Of a stretch of 7,051 nucleotides of DNA, positions 1 through 5,716 are shown in pieces. Source of the DNA: Paracoccaceae bacterium (GTDB lineage Bacteria; Pseudomonadota; Alphaproteobacteria; Rhodobacterales; Rhodobacteraceae); contig SKWP01000299.1 of NCBI GenBank assembly GCA_007128865.1, positions 1 through 7,051 on the forward strand. The letters are read 5' to 3'. The first letter of the stretch is position 1. Each line of letters begins with the position of its first letter. The notes beneath the pieces are model-generated. The model did not search any database. It saw only the letters and a list, made by a program, of their open reading frames with translations, and was not told the origin of the DNA. The position numbers and the translations under genes were made by a program.

Positions 1-675
1 CTGAAACAGGGCGCTGTTCATGCCGCGCTGCTGACTCCGCAGGGCAAGTATCTGGCCGATTTCTTCCTGATCGAGCAAGGCGAAGCGATCCTGCTCGATG
101 TGCGCGACGACATTGCCGAAGCGGTGATGCAGCGCCTGGCCTTGTACCGGCTGCGGGCAGATGTGGCGATTGCGCCGGCCGGTTTGCATGTGCAGCGCGG
201 GCTGGGGCCGGCGCCCGAGGGCGCTGTCGCCGATCCGCGGCACCCGGCGCTTGGCTGGCGGCTTTATTCCGCGCAGCCCGGCGGCCCTGCCGCGATCGAC
301 TGGGATGCGCTGCGCGTTGCCCATTGCATCCCCGAGACCGGGCACGAGCTGATCCCCGGCGAGACTTTCATCCTCGAGGCCGGCTTCGAGCGGCTGAACG
401 GGGTCGATCACCGCAAGGGCTGCTATGTGGGTCAGGAGGTGACCGCGCGGATGAAACACAAGACCGAGTTGCGCAAGGGGCTGGCGGTTGTCGATGTGGT
501 TTCGGGGCAGGCCGTGTCGGGCAGCGAGATTGTCAACGCCGAGGGCAAGGCGGCGGGCCGGCTGCATACGGTCAGCGGCAAGCGTGCGATTGCCTATCTG
601 CGCCTTGACCGGGCCGGGCACGGGATGACCGCCGGGCAGGCGGTGCTGGACTGGGACGGCAGCCTGCCGGGGTGA
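1..675 (+). CDS. ygfZ: YgfZ/GcvT-like folate-binding protein, 5' truncated by window edge
   Basis: The frame is open from base 1 to a TGA at 673-675, giving 224 visible residues. It starts inside the N-terminal part (LKQGAVHAALLTPQGKYLAD), so about 25-30 residues including the start codon lie outside the window. The decisive motif is KGCYVGQEVTAR at visible residues 139-150, the conserved K-G-C-Y-x-G-Q-E-x-x-x-R signature of the YgfZ family with its functional cysteine. YgfZ proteins share the fold of the glycine-cleavage T protein, bind tetrahydrofolate, act in the cytoplasm and help make or repair Fe-S clusters, for example in the tRNA-modifying enzyme MiaB. The C-terminal stretch after the motif fits the small beta-barrel domain. 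The projected total of about 250 residues suits the short alphaproteobacterial form rather than the roughly 325-residue E. coli protein. It converges on the chpT-like gene. The family call is firm; the exact physiological client is unknown. Confidence 0.93.
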   Translation: MKQGAVHAALLTPQGKYLADFFLIEQGEAILLDVRDDIAEAVMQRLALYRLRADVAIAPAGLHVQRGLGPAPEGAVADPRHPALGWRLYSAQPGGPAAIDWDALRVAHCIPETGHELIPGETFILEAGFERLNGVDHRKGCYVGQEVTARMKHKTELRKGLAVVDVVSGQAVSGSEIVNAEGKAAGRLHTVSGKRAIAYLRLDRAGHGMTAGQAVLDWDGSLPG

Positions 676-798
676 CCGGGCGACAGAAAGCGGTATCAAC
701 CTTCCGGCGCAACGGCCGGCAATGGCCTGCGTGGATGCGCGATGGCCGGTGTGTTCGGACCGGGATGGTGACGTGCGGCGTGGCGTTCAGTCCATGCC
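676..798. other. convergent intergenic gap between ygfZ and the chpT-like gene
   Basis: These 123 bp separate two genes that end towards each other. The only structure I can point to is a short inverted repeat, CCGGC (704-708) and GCCGG (715-719), with a six-base loop. It has no T-run on either side, so it is at best a weak bidirectional transcription end. I see no credible small gene here, since the open frames crossing it are out-of-frame readings of the neighbours. Confidence 0.5.
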
Positions 799-1413
799 TC
801 AGAACGAAAGGGACAGGCCGGCCTCCGTGTGGGTCACGGCAAGCCGGCGGCCCGCTGCCGCAAGGGCTTGCGGAAGGATCGCGAAATGGACCAGCCGCGC
901 GGCCAGATCGGCGGGCGCCTCGGCCCTGCCGTCGGCGATGGCCCACAGGCCGGAAGCATCGGCAATCCGCCTTGCCCGGCCTTCGATCTGCCATTGGCCC
1001 CTGCCATCGCGGGCCACGGTGGCCGAACCCTCCTGTATCAGCGATGCGCCAAGGCCCATCAGCACCAGACAGGCGCAGCGCATTTCCGGGCGCGTCGGAT
1101 CGCCGGTCACCTGCCAGTCCAGCCGCAGCCGCAGCGCCGTTTGCAGGGCCTCCACCATGCCGGCGGTTTCCGTTTTCCGCAGGTCGCGGTCATCCCCGGC
1201 GGGGCCGAAGGCCAGACGCAACAGCTTCAGCCGCGCCGTGGCAAGCGCCACGCTTTCACCGATCAGCCCGGTTTCGCCGCCGCCGCCGTCGCCGCCGGCC
1301 ATCGAAAGCAGTTCCAGCCCGTTGCCAATCGCGCCCAGAGGGCTCACAAGATCGTGGCAGATGCGCGCTGCAACCAGTTCGTGCAGGCAGGGGCTGGGGG
1401 CGCGGGCATTCAT
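799..1413 (-). CDS. chpT: ChpT-like histidine phosphotransferase
   Basis: The protein has 204 residues. It opens with a helical segment containing AARICHDLVSPLGAIGNGLE at residues 15-34, in which H20 of the C-H-D-L-V-S-P-L-G motif matches the phosphorylated histidine of ChpT and DHp-type domains. The rest fits the degenerate ATPase-like second domain of ChpT, without obvious ATP-binding G boxes. In the known pathway ChpT takes phosphate from the receiver of CckA and passes it to CtrA (and CpdR in Caulobacter), acting as a cytoplasmic dimer. In Rhodobacterales this relay governs motility and gene-transfer-agent genes. I chose the ATG at 1413 because the H-box lies near the N terminus and AAAGGAA (complement of 1421-1427) sits seven bases upstream. 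The frame stays open to 1536, but that extension reads through the start region of the divergent gene and looks unlike the family. The gene ends convergently with ygfZ. The partners CckA and CtrA are not in this window. Confidence 0.88.
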   Translation of the reverse strand: MNARAPSPCLHELVAARICHDLVSPLGAIGNGLELLSMAGGDGGGGETGLIGESVALATARLKLLRLAFGPAGDDRDLRKTETAGMVEALQTALRLRLDWQVTGDPTRPEMRCACLVLMGLGASLIQEGSATVARDGRGQWQIEGRARRIADASGLWAIADGRAEAPADLAARLVHFAILPQALAAAGRRLAVTHTEAGLSLSF

Positions 1414-1420
1414 TCCGGCG

Positions 1421-1427
1421 TTCCTTT
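1421..1427 (-). promoter_or_regulatory. ribosome binding site of chpT-like gene
   Basis: On the minus strand this reads AAAGGAA, seven bases before the ATG at 1413. It supports that start over the upstream in-frame start at 1536. It lies wholly in the 30-bp gap shared with the divergent DUF3553 gene. Confidence 0.7.
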
Positions 1428-1431
1428 CGGC

Positions 1432-1438
1432 AGGGAGG
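1432..1438 (+). promoter_or_regulatory. ribosome binding site of DUF3553 gene
   Basis: AGGGAGG lies five bases before the ATG at 1444, a strong Shine-Dalgarno match. It fixes the start of the small gene and argues against the much longer open frame that reads across the complement of chpT. It is only a few bases from the oppositely oriented chpT site. Confidence 0.75.
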
Positions 1439-1443
1439 CGGTC

Positions 1444-1641
1444 ATGGGCAGCGAGGACGATCTGAACCCGGTGCTGGAGCCTGGCATGCTGGTGCGCAAT
1501 CCCGCCCGCCCGGACTGGGGGACGGGGCAGGTGCAAAGCAAGATCGGTGCGCGGGTCACGGTGATGTTCCGCGAGGTCGGGAAGGTCGTGGTCGACGGGC
1601 GTTGCATTGGCCTGACCCCGGTTGCGGAGGACGCGGGCTGA
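1444..1641 (+). CDS. small DUF3553 domain protein
   Basis: This 65-residue protein reads MGSEDDLNPVLEPGMLVRNP, then a segment with P-D-W-G-T-G-Q-V-Q-S, a hydrophobic V-T-V-M-F strand and G-K-V-V-V-D-G near the end, followed by L-T-P-V. This L-x-P-G-M-L-V-R ... D-W-G-x-G-Q-V-Q-S ... G-K-V-V pattern is what I recognise as DUF3553, a family of small alphaproteobacterial proteins without a settled role. There is no signal peptide or membrane segment, so it is probably cytoplasmic. The alternating short strands with W-G-x-G and V-x-F positions suggest a small beta barrel resembling the Tudor/KOW-like tail of UvrD/PcrA helicases; that is my inference. A strong ribosome site at 1432-1438 sets the start. 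It is divergent from chpT by 30 bp and lies 130 bp upstream of olsB on the same strand. Confidence 0.85.
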   Translation: MGSEDDLNPVLEPGMLVRNPARPDWGTGQVQSKIGARVTVMFREVGKVVVDGRCIGLTPVAEDAG

Positions 1642-1667
1642 CCCCCAGTATCGCCATTGCCGGCGCG

Positions 1668-1688
1668 GCTGCCAATGCCGATGGCAGC
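1668..1688 (+). terminator. hairpin downstream of the DUF3553 gene, possible terminator
   Basis: A perfect seven-base inverted repeat, GCTGCCA (1668-1674) and TGGCAGC (1682-1688), encloses a seven-base loop 27 bases after the DUF3553 stop. Only two T residues follow, so it is not a classic intrinsic terminator. It could end or attenuate transcription between the small gene and olsB, or be chance in GC-rich sequence. The rest of the 1642-1771 gap holds no gene. A weak promoter-like pair, TTGCGC (1710-1715) and a T-A-C-T-A-G stretch about 17 bases later, is too poor to call. Confidence 0.35.
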
Positions 1689-1771
1689 TTGCAGGGTCGG
1701 CCGCCGGTGTTGCGCGGAATGGCGCCAGCCCTTACTAGGCATAACCCCGCGAAACTTGGAAAACGGTTAAC

Positions 1772-2599
1772 ATGATCGTCAGCGATGCGCATTTCCGGGT
1801 ACGCCTCGCGCGGAGCGAGGCCGATCTTCTGGGCGCCCAGCGTCTGCGCTATGCGGTTTTCGTCGAGGAACTGGGCGGCGACGGCCCGCTGGTGGATCAT
1901 GCCGGCCGGCTGGAGCGTGATGCGCTCGACCCCTTTTTCGACCATCTGGTGCTGGTCGACAGCCGTTGCGATCCTGCCGGGCTGGACCATGTCGCGGGCG
2001 TCTACCGGCTGCTGACCGAGGATGGCGCGGCGCGGGCAGGGCGCTTCTATTCCGAAGAGGAATATGATCTCGGGCCGCTTCGGGCCTCGGGCCGGCGGCT
2101 GGTGGAACTGGGCCGGTCCTGCGTGCGCCGCGACCTGCGCGGCGGCGCGGCCATGTTTCTGCTGTGGTCGGGGCTGGCCGATTACGTGCTGGCGCGCGGG
2201 ATCGAGGTGATGTTCGGCGTTGCCTCGTTTCACGGTACCGATGTGCAGGCCCTGCGGATGCCGCTGGCCTGGCTTCACCATCACCATCTTGCGCCGCCGG
2301 CGCTGCGGGTGCGGGCCCGGCCCGAGGTGTTCGTACCGATGGATCTGGTCGCGCCCGAGGCGTTGGACCGCCGGGCGGCGATGCAGCAGATGCCGGCGCT
2401 GATCCGGGCCTATCTGCGTCTGGGCGGCTTTGTGGGCGAAGGCGCCTTTGTCGATCATGCCTTCAACACCACCGATGTATGCCTGCTCATGGACACCGCG
2501 GCGATGTCGGAAAAGCATCGCGGCTTCTACACCCGCCGGCACGATGCCCGATCGGTCGGGCCGGGCGAGGATGGCGGCGACGGCGCCGACGGCCCGTGA
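1772..2599 (+). CDS. olsB: OlsB, ornithine N-acyltransferase (lyso-ornithine lipid synthase)
   Basis: This 275-residue protein of the GNAT/hemolysin-type acyltransferase class catalyses the first step of ornithine lipid synthesis: amide transfer of a 3-hydroxyacyl group from acyl carrier protein to the alpha-amino group of ornithine, at the cytoplasmic face of the inner membrane. Recognisable stretches are R-L-R-Y-x-V-F-V-E-E-L-G-G (residues 24-36), the region around F-Y-S-E-E-E-Y-D-L, ELGRSCVRRDLRGG (112-125) and FGVASFHGTD (148-157), followed by the H-H-H-H-L-A-P segment typical of OlsB. Length is in the family range or slightly above. The last 20 or so residues form a Gly/Asp-rich tail that looks variable. 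The ATG at 1772 directly precedes the conserved F-R-V-R-L-A start region, although its ribosome site is weak. The stop codon overlaps the olsA start, so the two are very likely one operon and translationally coupled. Confidence 0.93.
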   Translation: MIVSDAHFRVRLARSEADLLGAQRLRYAVFVEELGGDGPLVDHAGRLERDALDPFFDHLVLVDSRCDPAGLDHVAGVYRLLTEDGAARAGRFYSEEEYDLGPLRASGRRLVELGRSCVRRDLRGGAAMFLLWSGLADYVLARGIEVMFGVASFHGTDVQALRMPLAWLHHHHLAPPALRVRARPEVFVPMDLVAPEALDRRAAMQQMPALIRAYLRLGGFVGEGAFVDHAFNTTDVCLLMDTAAMSEKHRGFYTRRHDARSVGPGEDGGDGADGP

Positions 2600-3432
2600 C
2601 CTGGAGATCACCCGAACCGCCGCCCGAACCGGCGCGCATCGGTGTGGCGGGATGGCTGCGCGCCGGCTTGCGGGGCGCGGGGCTGGTGGGGCTGATTGGC
2701 CTGGGCGTGATCCTGCTGGCGGTACTGCGGCTGGCTGAATGGCCGTTCTTCGGGCTGCGCAGGCCGGTCAGTGCCTGCGTCAACGTCGTGGTCTCGCGGC
2801 TGTGTCTGGCAATCCTCGGCATCGGCTGGCAGCGGCGCGGCCGGCCGATGACGGGGCGCGGCGCGCTGGTGGCCAACCATGCCTCGTGGCTGGATATCCT
2901 GGCGCTGAATGCGGCGCAGCGGGTCTATTTCGTCGCCAAGTCCGAAGTCGCCGGCTGGCCCGGCATCGGCATCATGGCGCGGGCTTCCGGCACCGTGTTC
3001 ATCAACCGGCGCGGCCGCGAGGCACAGGTGCATCGGGCGCTGTTCGAGGCCCGGCTGCGGGCCGGCCACCGGCTGCTGTTCTTTCCCGAAGGCACCAGCA
3101 GCGACGGGCGGCGGGTGTTGCCATTCAAATCCACCCTGTTTGCCGCCTTTCTGGCCGACGATCTGCGCGATGTCCTGCAGGTGCAGCCGGTGACGCTGAT
3201 CTGGCACGCGCCGCCGGGGCGGGATGCGCGGTTTTATGGCTGGTGGGGCGACATGGCGCTGGGTGCGCATCTGGCGCAGGTGCTGGCCGTGTCGCGGCAG
3301 GGGCGGGTCGAGCTGGTGTTTCACGAACCGGTCGCGGTGCGTGATCTTGCCGACCGCAAGGCCCTTGCCGCCCGTTGCGAGGCCGCGGTGCGCGGCGCGC
3401 TGACGCGGGCGGGCAGGCAGGCAGCGGGCTGA
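2596..3432 (+). CDS. olsA: OlsA, lyso-ornithine lipid O-acyltransferase (PlsC family)
   Basis: This 278-residue 1-acylglycerol-3-phosphate acyltransferase-type enzyme has a hydrophobic N-terminal segment at about residues 28-46 (probable membrane anchor). The acyltransferase motifs follow: NHASWLD with catalytic H95 and D100 (the H-x4-D motif), FINRRG at 135-140, FPEGT at 163-167 and V-Q-P-V-T-L at 196-201. All catalytic residues expected of the family are present. OlsA adds the second, ester-linked acyl chain to the 3-hydroxyl of lyso-ornithine lipid at the inner membrane. In Rhodobacter capsulatus the OlsA enzyme is reported also to act in phosphatidic acid synthesis, which could hold here. 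The GTG start at 2596 overlaps the olsB TGA in a GTGA arrangement. No in-frame ATG lies between it and the anchor, and a poor ribosome site fits translational coupling. A general PlsC role cannot be excluded from motifs alone, but the olsB neighbour makes OlsA the best name. Confidence 0.93.
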   Translation: MTWRSPEPPPEPARIGVAGWLRAGLRGAGLVGLIGLGVILLAVLRLAEWPFFGLRRPVSACVNVVVSRLCLAILGIGWQRRGRPMTGRGALVANHASWLDILALNAAQRVYFVAKSEVAGWPGIGIMARASGTVFINRRGREAQVHRALFEARLRAGHRLLFFPEGTSSDGRRVLPFKSTLFAAFLADDLRDVLQVQPVTLIWHAPPGRDARFYGWWGDMALGAHLAQVLAVSRQGRVELVFHEPVAVRDLADRKALAARCEAAVRGALTRAGRQAAG

Positions 3433-3472
3433 GCCGTCTTGCCCGGCCCTGTGGCCCCGGCGTTTTCGGCTG
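3433..3472. other. short convergent gap between olsA and the ThiE-like gene
   Basis: Forty bases separate the two stop codons. AGCCG (3432-3436) and CGGCT (3467-3471) are complementary at the edges, and GGCC-CTGT-GGCC (3445-3456) forms a small four-base stem followed within seven bases by TTTT (3463-3466). This may be a bidirectional terminator, but the stems are short and interrupted, so I hold it only as a possibility. Confidence 0.3.
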
Positions 3473-4093
3473 TCAGCCCAGCGGCGCCAGAAGCGCGCGC
3501 AGTGCCGAAACGGGGTTCTCCGCGTTCCAGATTTCCTCGCCCACGGCAAGGAAATCCGTCACCGGCGCCAGGGTTTCGACAAGCGCGACGGTCAGCGCGC
3601 CCTCGGCCACGACCGGGATCTCGATGATTTCCGACCACCAGGCGAACAGCTCGTGCGCGGCCACCGTTCCGTCGCCCAGCGGCGTTGCCCCTGCCGGCCC
3701 GAAGGCGACGTAATCGGCGCCGGCCTCTGCCGCACCCAGACCGTCATGGCGGCTTGTGCCGCAGAATGCGCCGATGATGGCATCTGCACCCAGCGCCTTG
3801 CGGGTCTCGCGCACCCGGCGCTGGCCGTCTTCCAGATGGATCCCGTCCAGCCCCAGCGGCTGCACCAGCTGGCGGTGGCGGGCAATCACGATCGGTATGT
3901 CCCGGTCATGGGCCAGCGGGCGCAGCCGGTCGGCGGCGCGGGCCACGCTGTCGGCATCATGGCTGGCCATGGCAAGCCGCAGGCAGGCAACCGGCACCGC
4001 ATCAAGAACGGCCGCCAGCCGGCCGGCAAAGGCATCGGGGTCAAAGGCAGGCGGGGTGACGAGGTAGAGCTGCGGTCGGTCGGGTTCTGACAC
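3473..4093 (-). CDS. ThiE-like TIM-barrel protein (thiamine phosphate synthase family, divergent)
   Basis: From the GTG at 4093 the protein has 206 residues, normal for ThiE/TenI barrels. Family landmarks in order are L-Y-L-V-T-P (9-14), D-G-I-H-L (83-87), IIGAFCGTSRHDG (106-118), GADYVAFGPAGATPLGDGT (125-143), PVVAEGAL (160-167) and a final D-F-L-A-V-G-E-E-I-W strand. These line up with the ThiE positions for Y-L-V-T-D, D-G-I-H-x-G-Q, the S-x-H-T loop, G-A-D-Y-x-x-x-G-P and the A-I-G-G-I phosphate loop. Several residues used by true ThiE to bind the pyrimidine diphosphate and thiazole phosphate appear changed: the Q-F-R-E-K-type motif is C-L-R-L-A, the H-x-G-Q is H-L-E-D, and the G-G-I loop is E-G-A-L. 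It may therefore not make thiamine phosphate, or may do so differently. GTG at 4093 puts the first barrel strand near the N terminus; an in-frame GTG at 4147 is the alternative. The ribosome site is weak. It is convergent with olsA and divergent from the Wzy_C gene. Confidence 0.82.
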   Translation of the reverse strand: MSEPDRPQLYLVTPPAFDPDAFAGRLAAVLDAVPVACLRLAMASHDADSVARAADRLRPLAHDRDIPIVIARHRQLVQPLGLDGIHLEDGQRRVRETRKALGADAIIGAFCGTSRHDGLGAAEAGADYVAFGPAGATPLGDGTVAAHELFAWWSEIIEIPVVAEGALTVALVETLAPVTDFLAVGEEIWNAENPVSALRALLAPLG

Positions 4094-4231
4094 GGAACTT
4101 GCTTTCTGACGGGGTGCCGGGCCGGCATATCGCTGCAGATCGCACACCGCAAGCGTGCTGACCGTCCCGGCGAGGCGCCCGAGGCACCGAAGCGCTTGCC
4201 GCCCGGCCTCAATGCGGCTATCCGCTGGGCA

Positions 4232-4261
4232 TTGTCATCCTGCGTAAACAATCAGTATCGT
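4232..4261 (+). promoter_or_regulatory. candidate sigma-70-type promoter for the Wzy_C gene
   Basis: TTGTCA (4232-4237) differs from TTGACA at one position. TATCGT (4256-4261) matches TATAAT at four of six, with an 18-base spacer, in the AT-richer part of the gap. It would give an untranslated leader of roughly 100 bases before the ATG at 4373. This rests on motif matching only. Confidence 0.3.
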
Positions 4262-4312
4262 TTGATACCTTTGTCTCTAGGGGATTGCGACTTGACTGCC
4301 TTCGATACCTCT
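4255..4312. repeat. 12-bp direct repeat 40 bp apart, with an overlapping GTATC/GATAC inverted repeat
   Basis: TTTGATACCTTT (4261-4272) and TTCGATACCTCT (4301-4312) match at 10 of 12 positions and are spaced 40 bp start to start, close to four helical turns. The first copy also pairs with an upstream GTATC (4255-4259) across a four-base loop to form GTATC-GTTT-GATAC, overlapping the candidate -10 element. Paired sites like these could be a regulator's operator, but chance is possible for so short a repeat. Confidence 0.4.
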
Positions 4313-4356
4313 TCGCCTGGACGATCCCGCACCCAGACACAGGGTGGCAGCCGTTC

Positions 4357-4363
4357 GGGAGGG
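4357..4363 (+). promoter_or_regulatory. ribosome binding site of Wzy_C gene
   Basis: GGGAGGG lies nine bases before the ATG at 4373 and is the main reason for choosing that start. A rival is a TTG at 4292 in the same frame, preceded by AGGGG (4279-4283), which would add a 27-residue Ser/Arg/Gly-rich tail. Codon third positions in that extension are less GC-rich than in the gene proper, so I prefer the ATG. Confidence 0.6.
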
Positions 4364-4372
4364 TACAGCCGG

Positions 4373-5716
4373 ATGAACGACCGCACCGGCTATTTTCTGG
4401 TGGCGCTGGTCATCGCCGCGCCGGTGCCCCAGGCAAGCCTGCCGATGGTGTGGTGGCTGGTGCTGAGCGCGCTGATCCTGCTGGCCACGACATCCTACAT
4501 GCTGCGCGGCGCGCGGCTGGACCCTGGCCGGCCGTTGCAGCTGATGCGGCACCGCGCGCCGTTTCTGCTGGTGCTGCCGGTGCTGTTCTTCATCCTGCTG
4601 CAGGGCCTGCCGCTGGCCGGGCTGTTTCGGGCCGGGTTGCATCTGCCGGCGCTGCCTGTCGAGCCGCCGGCCAGCATCAGCGTGTTGCCGACGGCCACGC
4701 TTGCCGGTGCGCTGCGGGTGCTGGCCTACATGGCCTTCTTTGCCCTCGCGCTCGAGGCCGGCGGGCAGGCGGCACGGGCCGAACGGCTGGGCTGGCTGAT
4801 CTTTTTCGGTATCGTCGCGCATGCGGTCTGGGCGCTGGTGGCGCTGAACCTGCTGGGCGATTATGTGCCCTGGGGCGAAAAGCCGGGCTATCAGGGCGTT
4901 GCCACCGGCACCTTTGTCAATCGAAACTCCTTTGCGACCTTTCTGGGCTTCGGTGTGGTGCTCGGCATCGCGCTGAGCGTCGAACGCGCCCGCGGTCCGC
5001 GCATCCGCCAGTCCCGGGGGCGGCATCTGCTTTCGGCCGAGAATGTCGAGATTGCCGCGGTCTGGGTGGCGGTGGCGGTGATCGGCGCGGCGCTGGCGGC
5101 GACGGGGTCGCGGCTGGGTGCGGCGGCAACGCTGGTTGCGGTGGCGGCGGTTGCGCTGGTGCTGCGCGCCAAGAGCGGCGCTTCGCCCCGCAGGGTCATG
5201 GCCGAAGCCGCCGCCGTGGTGCTGGCCTTCGGCATTCTTGCGCTGGCGCAGGGCGGCACCGCCGTGGTCGAACGGATGCTGTTCATCTCGGTCGATTCCG
5301 GATCGCGGGCAGACATCTATGCACAGATCCTGCCGATGATCGCGGCGCGCCCGCTGGCCGGTTACGGCTGGGATGCCTTTGCGCCTGCGTTCGAGCTGTT
5401 CCGCCAGCCGGGGCTGAACCCCGACGGCAGCCTGCTGCTGGCCCACAGCACCTATCTGACGCTGTGGGTGGAGCTGGGTCTGGTCATCGGTTCCCTTCCC
5501 GTGATAGCGGCGCTGGTGGTCGGCGTGTCGCTGGTGCGCAGGCTGGTGCGACGCACCACGCATCTGGCGATGCCGGCGGCGGGTCTGGGGGCGCTGGTGC
5601 TGGGCGGCGTTCATTCGCTGTTCGATTTCAGTCTCGAGATGCCGGCGAACATGCTGCTGTTTCTGGCGCTGCTGGCGCTTGGCGCGGCGCGACGGCGCAA
5701 GCAGACCGGGCCGTAA
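4373..5716 (+). CDS. O-antigen ligase / polysaccharide polymerase (Wzy_C family), polytopic membrane protein
   Basis: The protein has 447 residues and about ten or more hydrophobic segments, consistent with an inner-membrane protein of the O-antigen ligase (WaaL)/Wzy polymerase class, which usually runs to 400-450 residues. Family-typical features are GTFVNRNSFA (residues 179-188) before a membrane helix, TGSRLGA (244-250) with a conserved arginine after a helix, a large periplasmic loop with GYGWDAF (330-336) and AHSTYL (357-362) with H358, and a late VHSLFDFSLEMP stretch with H414. Such enzymes use undecaprenyl-diphosphate-linked glycans in the periplasm, either transferring O-antigen to lipid A-core or joining polysaccharide repeats. 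Which one applies cannot be told from the sequence, because no glycosyltransferase, flippase or chain-length gene adjoins it. It follows the window's longest non-coding gap, so it probably has its own promoter. It is followed by a hairpin and then chrA. Confidence 0.85.
   Translation: MNDRTGYFLVALVIAAPVPQASLPMVWWLVLSALILLATTSYMLRGARLDPGRPLQLMRHRAPFLLVLPVLFFILLQGLPLAGLFRAGLHLPALPVEPPASISVLPTATLAGALRVLAYMAFFALALEAGGQAARAERLGWLIFFGIVAHAVWALVALNLLGDYVPWGEKPGYQGVATGTFVNRNSFATFLGFGVVLGIALSVERARGPRIRQSRGRHLLSAENVEIAAVWVAVAVIGAALAATGSRLGAAATLVAVAAVALVLRAKSGASPRRVMAEAAAVVLAFGILALAQGGTAVVERMLFISVDSGSRADIYAQILPMIAARPLAGYGWDAFAPAFELFRQPGLNPDGSLLLAHSTYLTLWVELGLVIGSLPVIAALVVGVSLVRRLVRRTTHLAMPAAGLGALVLGGVHSLFDFSLEMPANMLLFLALLALGAARRRKQTGP

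Larger units (their letters stand above)
4094..4372. other. divergent intergenic region between ThiE-like and Wzy_C genes
   Basis: At 279 bp this is the longest stretch without an assigned gene. Its middle (about 4230-4315) is visibly poorer in G and C than the surrounding coding sequence, as expected of a promoter region. It contains a short direct repeat, a small inverted repeat and a promoter candidate for the rightward gene. For the leftward gene, the minus strand carries TTGCGG (complement of 4147-4152) and ATATGC (complement of 4125-4130) 16 bases apart, a weak candidate that would place transcription start downstream of the alternative GTG at 4147. I see no convincing small gene here. 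Confidence 0.55.

Noticed and set aside
829..1641. 270-codon plus-strand frame that ends at the DUF3553 stop.
   Set aside because: Only its last 65 codons are real. The earlier part is the complement of chpT, and a strong ribosome site fixes the start at 1444.
1710..1738. Promoter-like TTGCGC and TACTAG pair upstream of olsB.
   Set aside because: Each element matches only about half of the consensus, and in GC-rich alphaproteobacteria such pairs arise often by chance.
672..1775. 367-codon plus-strand frame crossing chpT and the DUF3553 gene.
   Set aside because: It overlaps two well-supported genes in another frame, and its translation is Arg/Pro/Gly-rich without a domain.
1556..2611. Open frame of 351 codons on the minus strand opposite olsB.
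   Set aside because: It covers OlsB almost exactly, has Arg/His/Gln-rich composition and matches no family, so it is a shadow of a gene with clear motifs.
2608..3549. 313-codon minus-strand frame opposite olsA.
   Set aside because: It is antisense to a gene with all acyltransferase motifs and encodes a compositionally biased sequence typical of GC-rich shadows.
3886..4251. Minus-strand frame with an ATG at 4251 overlapping the ThiE-like start.
   Set aside because: It enters the ThiE-like gene in a different frame and becomes Pro/Arg-rich. There is no ribosome site or recognisable domain, and the ThiE-like frame carries the conserved motifs.
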